The notes: generated by a model from the letters alone, not told the origin. Numbered from the stretch's first letter, positions 1 to 5,798 are shown. The stretch: 6,030 bases of DNA from CAZOJJ01 sp964580105 (GCA_964580105.1 CAZOJJ010000096.1:1-6030), one strand, 5' to 3'. Numbers and translations are program-made.

Positions 1-26
1 AACCAGTGATTAGGCGGAGCGAATCC

Positions 27-67
27 GCATAACCACGCTGGGAAAAAGCGGACCCGTTCCGGATAAC
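27..67 (-). other. Candidate integron recombination sites (attI/attC-type cores)
   Basis: Read on the minus strand, GTTATGCGGA (33 to 24) and GTTATCCGGA (67 to 58) share nine of ten bases. A third copy, GTTATACGGA, sits at 209 to 200. GTTNNNY is the general form of the core crossover triplet used by integron integrases (consensus GTTRRRY), although the second R is T here. The sites lie just upstream of an IntI gene and on the side where an integron carries attI and its cassettes, which supports the reading. I could not fold a convincing complete attC (paired R and L boxes with extrahelical bases), so which site is attI and which, if any, is attC is open. Confidence 0.45.
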
Positions 68-103
68 ACGAGCGCCCCACGCTACTGCGCGAACCGCCCG
101 ATG

Positions 104-134
104 CCAAGATAAGCGGCCTTCCCTCCCCCTACAA
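104..134 (-). promoter_or_regulatory. Candidate leftward (cassette, Pc-type) promoter
   Basis: On the minus strand TTG at 134-132 is followed after exactly 20 bases by TATCTTGG (111-104). This approximates the Bacteroidota promoter pattern of a -33 TTG and a -7 TAnnTTTG. Transcription would run left through the GTTATNC sites at 67 and 33, as a cassette promoter of an integron would. The -7 element has one mismatch, and the host group is itself inferred, so this is a weak call that rests on spacing and position. Confidence 0.3.
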
Positions 135-186
135 CACGCAGCACACCCCGGGATGTGGGTGCGAGGATGTCGAACGCATTTCGTAC

Positions 187-207
187 TATACGGAAGCGTT
201 CCGTATA
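187..207. promoter_or_regulatory. Perfect palindrome upstream of intI
   Basis: Arms TATACGGAA (187-195) and TTCCGTATA (199-207) are perfect inverted repeats around GCG. The right arm overlaps the third GTTATNCGGA copy (209-200, minus strand). The element lies 35 bases upstream of the preferred intI start. It could be an operator controlling intI, a paired integrase-binding site inside attI, or both. It does not match the proteobacterial LexA box (CTGT-N8-ACAG) often found ahead of intI genes. Confidence 0.5.
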
Positions 208-228
208 ACCAGCGGAATTCGGACCCTC

Positions 229-246
229 ATGAACACGGCCCCGTGA
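229..246 (+). other. Possible five-codon leader ORF overlapping the intI start
   Basis: ATG at 229 opens a reading frame MNTAP that ends at TGA 244-246. The TGA overlaps the preferred intI start codon GTG at 243 (GTGA). Such an overlap could couple translation of intI to the leader. It is the only ATG near the integrase start, but it is in another frame. There is no clear ribosome-binding site, so this may be chance. Confidence 0.2.
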
Positions 247-1256
247 ACCGATCCCACCCCGGCCCTGGAACCGGCGGGAACAAGCTCCTTGCGCGTGTCC
301 GCGCTGCCTGCCGCCTCCGCCACTACAGCTACCGCACCGAACAGGCCTACGCGGACTGGGTCCGGCGCTTCTGCCTCTTCCACCGTGACGCGGAAGGCCG
401 ACCGCGCCACCCGGACGAGATGGGCGCCGACGAGGTCCACGCCTTCCTCGCCCACCTCGCCGTCGAGCGCGACGTGGCGGCGGCCACCCAGCGCCAGGCG
501 CTCTGCGCCCTCGTCTTCCTCTACGCGCATGTCCTCGGCCGGGAGCTCGGCCACCTCGGCGATGTGCCCCGGCCCCGGCGGCGAAAGAAGCTGCCGGTCG
601 TGCTCTCCGAGCCCGAGGTCGAGCGGGTGCTCGCCCGGATGCACGGCCGGTACCGTCTCTTCGTCGGCCTCCTCTATGGCTCGGGCCTCCGCCTGATGGA
701 AGGGCTCCGCCTTCGCGTCAAGGACCTCGACTTCGACCTCCATCAGATCATCGTTCGCGACGGGAAGGGTGGCAGGGACCGCGTCACGATGCTCCCGGAC
801 CAGCTCGAAGACGGCCTCCGGGTGCAGGTAGAGCGCGTGCGGCTCCTCCACCGGTCCGACCTCGACGACGGCTTCGGGGCGGTCTACCTCCCGCATGCGC
901 TGGCGGTGAAGTACCCCGGCGCCCCGTACGCGCTCGGCTGGCAGTACGTCTTCCCGGCCCCGCACCGGAGCGTAGACCCGCGCGCCGGCGTCGAGCGGCG
1001 GCATCACCTCTCGGAGTCGTCCGTCCAGAAGGCCGTGCGCGAGGCGGCGCGCCGGGCCGGGGTCGTCAAGCCCGTCTCGCCCCACGTCTTCCGGCACTCC
1101 TTCGCCACCCACCTCCTCGCACGCGGCGCCGACATCCGCACGGTGCAGACGCTCCTCGGCCACGCCAGCGTCAAGACCACGCAGATCTACACGCACGTCC
1201 TCGGCCGGGGCGGCCTCGGCGTCGTCAGCCCGCTCGACCGGCTGGCAACGGAATAA
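243..1256 (+). CDS. intI: Integron integrase IntI (tyrosine recombinase)
   Basis: Site-specific recombinase that moves gene cassettes between attI and attC sites. From GTG 243 the protein has 337 residues, the same length as IntI1. A longer frame opens at ATG 153, but its extra 30 residues look non-coding and would run through the palindrome. The N-terminal SAM-like DNA-binding domain (about 13-100) has the family pattern YSYRTEQAYADWVRRF. The catalytic set is complete: R150, H281, R284 (HVFRH), H307 (LLGHAS) and nucleophile Y316 (QIYTHV), each four residues beyond the IntI1 equivalents. The IntI-specific insertion is present at about 215-243 (ALAVKYPGAP, WQYVFPA, then SVDPRAG and RRHHL). This separates it from XerC/XerD and phage integrases. 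The gene points away from the candidate attI and converges on lpd. No frameshift or stop is seen, so it should be active. No Shine-Dalgarno is visible. Confidence 0.95.
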   Translation: MNRSHPGPGTGGNKLLARVRAACRLRHYSYRTEQAYADWVRRFCLFHRDAEGRPRHPDEMGADEVHAFLAHLAVERDVAAATQRQALCALVFLYAHVLGRELGHLGDVPRPRRRKKLPVVLSEPEVERVLARMHGRYRLFVGLLYGSGLRLMEGLRLRVKDLDFDLHQIIVRDGKGGRDRVTMLPDQLEDGLRVQVERVRLLHRSDLDDGFGAVYLPHALAVKYPGAPYALGWQYVFPAPHRSVDPRAGVERRHHLSESSVQKAVREAARRAGVVKPVSPHVFRHSFATHLLARGADIRTVQTLLGHASVKTTQIYTHVLGRGGLGVVSPLDRLATE

Positions 1257-1257
1257 A

Positions 1258-1311
1258 CCCCCGGCACCCCTCGGCACCGGGGGCGTGCGCCCCGAGGCGG
1301 GCGGCCTCGGG
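1258..1311. terminator. Hairpin pair between convergent intI and lpd
   Basis: Two GC-rich hairpins fill the 71-base spacer between the stop codons of intI and lpd. The first is CCCCCGG (1258-1264) with CCGGGGG (1277-1283) around a 12-base loop. The second is CCCGAGGC (1291-1298) with GCCTCGGG (1304-1311) around a 5-base loop. Neither is followed by a T-tract, so these are terminator-like structures that could serve both strands. They are not textbook intrinsic terminators. Confidence 0.5.
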
Positions 1312-1327
1312 ACGAGCGTGGGCAGGG

Positions 1328-2767
1328 CTATGCGTTGATCGCGCGGCCGTAGGCGTCGCGGGCGGCCTCCATGACCGCCTCCGAGAGCGTCGGGTGCGGG
1401 TGCATGGCCTCCATGATCTCGTGCGCCGTCGTCTCCAGCGCGCGGGCCGTGACGATCTCGGCGATCATCTCGGTGGCGTCGCGGCCGATGATGTGGCAGC
1501 CGAGGACCTCGCCGTACTTCGCGTCCACGATCATCTTCACGAAGCCGGTCTGGTCGCCGATGGCGGCGGCCTTGCCGGAGGCCGTGAACGGGAATTTGCC
1601 CACCTTCACCTCGTAGCCGGCCTCCTTCGCCTTCGCCTCGGTGAGGCCGACCGAGCCGATCTGCGGCACGCAGTAGGTACAGCCGGGCACGTTCGTGTAG
1701 TCGATGGGGTGGGGGGCGTGGTCGAGCCGGCCCTCGGCGTGAGCGATGGCCTCGACGCACACGATGCCCTCGTGGCTGGCCACGTGCGCCAGCCACGGCG
1801 CGCCGATCACGTCGCCGATGGCGTAGAGGCCGTCCACGTTGGTGCGGTAGAACGCGTCCACCCGGATGGCGCCGCGCTCGTGGGCGACACCGACCTCGTC
1901 GAGGCCGAAGCCCTCCACGTTGCCCACGACGCCGACGGCCGAGAGCACCTGGTCCACCTCCATCGTCGCGGTCCCCTTCTTGGTCTGGATCGTGACGACG
2001 CACCGCTCGCCGGAGGTGTCCACGGACTCCACCGAGGCCGAGGTGATCACCTTGACGCCCATCTTCTTGTAGGCCCGCTCCAGCTCCTTCGACACGTCGG
2101 CGTCCTCGACGGGCACGAGCCGGTCCATCAGCTCGACGATCGTCACCTCGGTGCCCATGTGGTGGTAGACGTAGGCGAACTCGACGCCGATGGCGCCCGC
2201 GCCGACGACGAGCATCGAGCCCGGCCGCTCCGTCTGGAGCATCGCCTGGCGGTAGTCGATGATCTTCGTCCCGTCGATGGGCAGCGAGGGCAGCTCGCGC
2301 GCCCGCGCGCCCGTGGCGATGATGACGTGGCGGCCCTCGATCTCCACGTTCTCGCCCACGGTGTCGCCGTCCATCGTCTCGCTCGGCTCGACCCGGATCT
2401 TGCCGCCGCCGAGGAGGGTGGCCTTGCCCATCACGACGTCCACCTTGTTCTTCTTCATCAGGAAGCCGACGCCCTTGTTCATCTTGTCGGCCACGCCGCG
2501 CGAGCGCTTGACGACGGCGGCGAAGTCGGGCGTCACGGCGCCGTCGAGGGTAAAGCCGTAGTCGCCGAGGTGGCGGGTGATGGAGGCGACCTCGGCGCTC
2601 TTGAGGAGCGCCTTCGTCGGGATGCAGCCGATGTTGAGGCACACCCCGCCGAGCTTGTTTTTCTCGACGATGGCGGTCTTGAAGCCGAGCTGGCTGGCGC
2701 GGATGGCGGTCTCGTAGCCACCCGGCCCGGAGCCGATCACGACGACGTCGTAGGAGGCGTTGGCCAT
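1328..2767 (-). CDS. lpd: Dihydrolipoamide dehydrogenase (E3)
   Basis: Cytoplasmic FAD enzyme that reoxidises dihydrolipoyl groups with NAD+ (EC 1.8.1.4), as the E3 of pyruvate, 2-oxoglutarate or branched-chain 2-oxo-acid dehydrogenases and the L protein of glycine cleavage. The 479 residues match the usual E3 length with no fused lipoyl domain. FAD motif GSGPGG is at 12-17, the redox disulfide C43/C48 in GGVCLNIGCIPTK, NAD motif GAGAIG at 189-194, and the second FAD motif YAIGD at 315-319. The C-terminal dimer domain carries the dyad H458/E463 in HPHPTLSE. ATG at 2767 begins MANASYDVVVIGSG, directly before the FAD fold. The frame stays open further upstream only because the repeat array there lacks stops. 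No Shine-Dalgarno is visible. E1 and E2 genes are not beside it, which is common for a shared E3. It is convergent with intI and 202 bases downstream of eutN on the same strand. Confidence 0.97.
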   Translation of the reverse strand: MANASYDVVVIGSGPGGYETAIRASQLGFKTAIVEKNKLGGVCLNIGCIPTKALLKSAEVASITRHLGDYGFTLDGAVTPDFAAVVKRSRGVADKMNKGVGFLMKKNKVDVVMGKATLLGGGKIRVEPSETMDGDTVGENVEIEGRHVIIATGARARELPSLPIDGTKIIDYRQAMLQTERPGSMLVVGAGAIGVEFAYVYHHMGTEVTIVELMDRLVPVEDADVSKELERAYKKMGVKVITSASVESVDTSGERCVVTIQTKKGTATMEVDQVLSAVGVVGNVEGFGLDEVGVAHERGAIRVDAFYRTNVDGLYAIGDVIGAPWLAHVASHEGIVCVEAIAHAEGRLDHAPHPIDYTNVPGCTYCVPQIGSVGLTEAKAKEAGYEVKVGKFPFTASGKAAAIGDQTGFVKMIVDAKYGEVLGCHIIGRDATEMIAEIVTARALETTAHEIMEAMHPHPTLSEAVMEAARDAYGRAINA

Positions 2768-2882
2768 GACGGAATGGGGATTGGAGGAGGCGCAGCGTGC
2801 GCGAGGGGAGTCGGGGGAGGATACCGCCGCGCCGGGCGCGGGGTGTCCCGGCGGCGTTGAAGAGCCTGCGGAAAGTAGGGGC

Positions 2883-2990
2883 GAAGTGAGAAGGGCGAAG
2901 TGAGAAGGGCGATGTGAGAAGGGCGAGGTGAGAAGTTGGAAGGGGTCGGCCGACGCCCCTTCTGACTTCCTACTTCTCACTTCTCACTTC
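2883..2990. repeat. Inverted array of GAAGNNN heptamer repeats
   Basis: On the plus strand nine contiguous 7-base units run from 2883 to 2945 (GAAGTGA, GAAGGGC, GAAGTGA, GAAGGGC, GATGTGA, GAAGGGC, GAGGTGA, GAAGTTG, GAAGGGG). Much of this reads as four near-identical 14-base units. After a 10-base centre (2946-2955, containing the palindrome TCGGCCGA), five 7-base units run on the minus strand from 2990 back to 2956 (GAAGTGA, GAAGTGA, GAAGTAG, GAAGTCA, GAAGGGG). Both arrays end in GAAGGGG against the centre, giving a perfect 7-bp stem that extends imperfectly (about 27 of 35 positions by eye). The minus array holds the eutN stop codon. It may act as a eutN terminator and lies in the lpd upstream region. 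Confidence 0.85.
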
Positions 2991-3275
2991 CAGATCGTCC
3001 ACGACGGCGACGACGATGACGTTGGCCGGCGTGCGCGGCGCGCCGGGTGGGAGGCCGGCGTCCATGAGCTGCTGCACGACGGCGCCCTGCTTGGCTGTGA
3101 GCACGAGGTCGCCCACGCCGGCGTCGAAGTGGGGGTCGAGGGCGACCTCCTCGGCTGCCCCGCCGAGGGGGGCGCCGTCGAGGCCGACGCGGCGGACGAG
3201 CAGCAGCTTCGCCTCGCGCAGCCGCTCGCTCTTGCGCGTGGCGACGACGGTTCCGGTGACGCGGCAGAGGTTCAT
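2970..3275 (-). CDS. EutN/CcmL-family microcompartment vertex protein
   Basis: Predicted pentamer-forming protein of the EutN/CcmL (BMC-P) family, which caps the vertices of carboxysome- or metabolosome-type protein shells. The 101 residues match the family length. Family features in order: N-terminal strand MNLCRVTGTVVATRK, then LREAKLLLVRRV, the glycine turn DAGVGDLVLTAKQGA, and the terminal strand TPANVIVVAVVDDLEV. The ATG at 3275 is preferred over a TTG two codons upstream because the family starts at MNL-type sequence. The last residues, EVRSEK and the stop, come from three copies of the 7-base repeat, so the native C-terminus may have been altered. No hexameric shell (BMC-H) or cargo gene lies in the window. 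Family membership is well supported. Membership of a working microcompartment is not shown. Confidence 0.88.
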   Translation of the reverse strand: MNLCRVTGTVVATRKSERLREAKLLLVRRVGLDGAPLGGAAEEVALDPHFDAGVGDLVLTAKQGAVVQQLMDAGLPPGAPRTPANVIVVAVVDDLEVRSEK

Positions 3276-3371
3276 GGGCAAACGCTGTACTGTGAAAGGC
3301 TATGTGTCCGCGTCAGAACGGGCGGGCCTCCGGTAAATTTCGCGCCGCAAGCACGAACGCGGCCCCGCCGG

Positions 3372-3402
3372 TTGTTCGGCACGACGATCCGGTGTAGTTT
3401 TT
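3372..3402 (+). promoter_or_regulatory. Candidate promoter for the Phd/YefM-type gene
   Basis: TTG at 3372-3374 is followed after 20 bases by TAGTTTTT at 3395-3402, near the Bacteroidota TAnnTTTG element. It lies in the 215-base divergent spacer between eutN and the antitoxin gene. It would give the antitoxin a leader of about 80 bases. The rest of that spacer (3276-3371 and 3403-3490) shows no other feature I can support. For eutN I see only a weak TAGCCTTT on the minus strand just ahead of its start. Confidence 0.3.
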
Positions 3403-3490
3403 TTAGCGTGATCGAGCAGGCCGTCTCCCACCACACAGGCGGCCCCCTTCTCTCGGTGACGTTCCCTACCACCCCATCACCACCCGCACC

Positions 3491-3676
3491 ATGTACACCA
3501 CGAAAGGCATCGAGGCCGTGGCCACCATCACGGAGCTCCGCTCGAAGACGTCCGAGCTGATCGAGAAGGCGAAGGACTTCGAGGGCATCATGATCCAGAA
3601 GAACAACGAGCCTTACGCCGTGCTCGTATCCTACGACAAGTACATCGCCCTCATCGGCGGTGGGAAGAAGAAGTAG
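3491..3676 (+). CDS. Phd/YefM-family antitoxin, apparently solitary
   Basis: Small predicted DNA-binding protein of the Phd/YefM family, the antitoxin half of type II toxin-antitoxin pairs, which binds its own promoter and neutralises a partner toxin. The 61 residues hold the family core: ITELRSKTSELIEKAKD (helix), then the strand-loop EGIMIQKNNEPYAVLVS and YDKYIAL. It is shorter than Phd (73) or YefM (over 80). It ends in GGGKKK straight after the DNA-binding fold, so most of the usual toxin-binding tail is missing. No toxin gene follows: a hairpin, a tandem repeat and the convergent ATPase come next, and upstream is the divergent eutN. It may act as a stand-alone regulator or be a remnant. 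Part of the downstream region is hidden by N bases, but only about 100 are marked. No Shine-Dalgarno is seen. Confidence 0.85.
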   Translation: MYTTKGIEAVATITELRSKTSELIEKAKDFEGIMIQKNNEPYAVLVSYDKYIALIGGGKKK

Positions 3677-3703
3677 GGTGCCGAGTCCGCCACCCGTACC
3701 GGC

Positions 3704-3737
3704 GCGAGGGCGCAGGGCTCCGGCTCCGCGCCCTCGC
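3704..3737. terminator. Strong hairpin after the antitoxin gene
   Basis: GCGAGGGCGC (3704-3713) and GCGCCCTCGC (3728-3737) form a perfect 10-bp stem around a 14-base loop. The hairpin begins 28 bases after the antitoxin stop. No T-run follows on either strand. It sits between convergent genes and may end transcription from both sides. Confidence 0.55.
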
Positions 3738-3766
3738 CGCGCGTGGGGGCGGCCCGCCCGGCCGGT

Positions 3767-3836
3767 CATTCGCCGATGAGTGTCATTCGCCGATGAGTGT
3801 CATTCGCCGATGAGTGTCATTCGCCGATGAGTGTCA
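3767..3836. repeat. 17-bp tandem repeat running into the assembly gap
   Basis: Four identical copies of CATTCGCCGATGAGTGT occupy 3767-3783, 3784-3800, 3801-3817 and 3818-3834, followed by CA and the N run. On the other side of the gap, TTCGCCGATGAG (3937-3948) continues the same unit and forms the last codons of the ATPase gene. The array is head-to-tail with no spacers, so it is not a CRISPR. It probably arose by repeated duplication of the 3' end of the ATPase gene. Confidence 0.95.
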
Positions 3837-3936
3837 NNNNNNNNNNNNNNNNNNNNNNNNNNNNNNNNNNNNNNNNNNNNNNNNNNNNNNNNNNNNNNNN
3901 NNNNNNNNNNNNNNNNNNNNNNNNNNNNNNNNNNNN
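3837..3936. other. Assembly gap (100 N)
   Basis: Exactly 100 undetermined bases lie between two parts of the 17-bp tandem array. One hundred N is a customary placeholder for a gap of unknown size. The true number of repeat units is therefore unknown, and the gap was probably caused by the repeat itself. Confidence 0.95.
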
Positions 3937-5754
3937 TTCGCCGATGAGCCGCTTGAGCTCGGCAATGCGGCGGACGACCTGCTCGCGGTCGAGGTCGCGG
4001 TAGCGGGCGGGGAGCATCGAGCGGCTGGTGCACTCCATCACGGCGGCGAGCGTCTGCAGTTCCACCTCCATCGGGTACGACGGCGGCAGGAAGTCCTCGA
4101 CGGCCGCTTCCAGCACGTCACCCGAGACCCGGAGCATCTCGGCGGAGGCCGGGGCGGGGGGCGGCGCGGCGCCGTCGCCGGAGGGCGGGGCGGTGGTGGG
4201 GGCGTTCTGCGTGGCGGCGCGGAACTTGGCGCGGGTGAGGAGCGCCTCCATGTCGGCCCCGGAGAAGGTGCGCTCGCCGTCGAGCAGCGCGTCGGGCACC
4301 TCCTCCATCGGGAGGACGACCTTCGTCTTCTTCATCATCACGCGGATGAGCTCCTCGCGGTCCTCGCGCGTGGTGGGGTAGAAGAGGGCGAGGTGCTCCT
4401 CGGCGCGCCCCTGGCGCTTGAGGTCCACCGGCATGAGGTCCGGCCGGGCGGTGACGAGGAACCAGATGATCTTGCCGCGGAATCGGGTGTCGCTCATGGC
4501 CTGGGCGATCTGGCCGAAGACGCGGCTGGAGACGCCGCTGTCGCCCTGGGCGTCGCGGTCGCCGAGGGCGGCGTCGGCCTCGTCGATCATCACGGCCACG
4601 GGGTTCATCGCTCGGAGGAGCGTGAGGATCTTCTCGAGGTTCCCCTCGGTGACGCCCTGCCACTGGCTGCGGAAGTTCTTCAGCTTCACCATCGGGATGC
4701 CGATCTCGCCCGCGAAGGTGGTGATGAGGAACGTCTTGCCGGTGCCGACGGGCCCGGAGACGAGGTAGCCCATCGGCATCACGTCCGGGCGGCCCTGCTT
4801 GATGGCCTCGGCGGCGGCGCGGAGGTGCGCCTTCGCCTCGGCGTGGCCGGCCACCATGTCGAGGTTGAAGTCGGTCTCGACGAACTCCAGCAGGCCGTAG
4901 GCCTCGGCCTCGATGAGCTCCTTCTTCTTCTCGGTGAGCTGCTCGAACGAGAGGCGGACGCGGTTCTCGACGGTGTCGGCGAGGATGGTGCGGAGCTGGA
5001 CGTACCCGAGGCCGGCCGTGTTCTGCGCCAGCGCGAAGGGGCGGACGTCGGAGAGGTCCTCGAACGCCTTCGCCCGCGCGCCCTGCCCGAGGAACCAGGC
5101 GATGAACGCCTGCCGGGCGGCGGCGTCCGGCATCTCGACCTCGATCTCGGCGTTGTAGGGGCTCTGGATGAACTGGCGGTTGAGGTCCGTCAGGTTCTCC
5201 GTGACGAGCACGCAGGTGAAGTCGCTCTCGAGGAGGAGGGGGTCGTGGCTCCACTTCTGGAGGGTCACGAGGGCGCCGCGGTCCTCGGCCGAGTACTGCG
5301 AGGCCTCGGCCATGGGCACGACGGTTTCGGCGTAGTCCACCACGATGGCGACGCGCTTGCCCTCGCCGAGGCGGATGCGGAGGTAGTTGTCGAGGAGGGC
5401 GAAGACGCGGACGGGGTCCTTCGGCAGCCGCTTGGCGTACTCCGTCCCGAAGATGGTGTCGTAGCCGGAGAGGGCGCGGTTGAAGTCGGCCTTGGAGGCC
5501 TGGTCGAGGAAGTGGATGCCGTCGGAGCGGTCGTAGAACAGCACCACGTCGCGCCCGGCGAAGAGGTCGTCGGCGAGGAAGTGGCGGAGGGCGACGTAGG
5601 TGCGGGCGCCCTGGGCGTCCTCCGTCGGCACGAGGTCGCGGACGTTGCCGTGGAGGATGAACTGGTTGAGCGTCTTGGTGAAGTACTTCCGGGCGAGGGC
5701 CTTGGCCCAGGGCGGGTAGTGGCCGATGACGGCGTCGAGGTCGGGCTGGGGCAT
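3937..5754 (-). CDS. AAA+ ATPase with a degenerate first module; stop codon in the gap
   Basis: Cytosolic AAA+ ATPase of unknown substrate; no signal peptide or membrane segment is seen. The 606 visible residues hold two AAA-like modules. The first (about 20-230) has a Walker-B-like strand AIVVDYAE (D140) and a sensor-1-like VTEN (N187), but no Walker A, so it probably does not hydrolyse ATP. The second is canonical: Walker A GPVGTGKT (334-341), pore-loop region NFRSQWQGVTEGN, Walker B MIDEAD (D391/E392), RQGR (R447/R450) as likely arginine finger, and sensor-2 region SGAD (498-501). The usual sensor-1 Asn appears to be Ala436 (TARPD). A Pro/Ala-rich linker (517-538) precedes a helical C-terminus. 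ATG 5754 is chosen because the frame upstream is Arg/Pro-rich and non-coding in character. The reading ends at LIGE, and the repeat unit predicts TGA at 3934-3936 inside the gap. The layout resembles Ycf46-like proteins, but I cannot assign a named family. Confidence 0.9.
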
Positions 5755-5757
5755 TGC

Positions 5758-5788
5758 CGGGTGCGGAGTGAGGAGTTCGGAGGGGTGA
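5758..5788 (+). repeat. Purine-rich heptamers just upstream of the ATPase start
   Basis: Contiguous 7-base units GGAGTGA (5765-5771), GGAGTTC (5772-5778) and GGAGGGG (5779-5785) are preceded by the related CGGGTGC. They follow the same rule as the array near eutN (GRAGNNN, ending in GRAGGGG), and again lie on the strand opposite to the neighbouring gene. They start four bases upstream of the ATPase ATG, so the transcript would carry their pyrimidine-rich complement right before the start codon. Confidence 0.55.
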
Positions 5789-5798
5789 GCGGCGGGTA

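Noticed and set aside
153..242. N-terminal extension of intI to ATG 153
   Set aside because: The extra 30 residues show no family similarity and would cover the palindrome and a core site. The GTG at 243 gives the IntI1 length and a constant catalytic-residue offset.
186..2642. Very long open frame on the minus strand (818 codons) spanning intI and part of lpd
   Set aside because: It is an antisense and off-frame shadow of two well-supported genes. Its translation is Arg/Gly/His-rich with no domain pattern, which is typical of GC-rich DNA.
1394..2860. 488-codon plus-strand ORF opposite lpd
   Set aside because: It is a shadow of lpd on the opposite strand with low-complexity Asp/His/Val-rich translation and no recognisable domain.
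2768..2980. N-terminal extension of lpd
   Set aside because: The frame is open only because the pyrimidine strand of the heptamer array lacks stops. The translation is repetitive (LLTSP-like), and the E3 family starts at the FAD motif.
3272..3769. 165-codon minus-strand ORF over the antitoxin gene and the divergent spacer
   Set aside because: Low-complexity translation, antisense to a clear Phd/YefM-family gene.
3767..3948. CRISPR array
   Set aside because: The 17-bp units are contiguous with no spacers, and there are no cas genes in the window.
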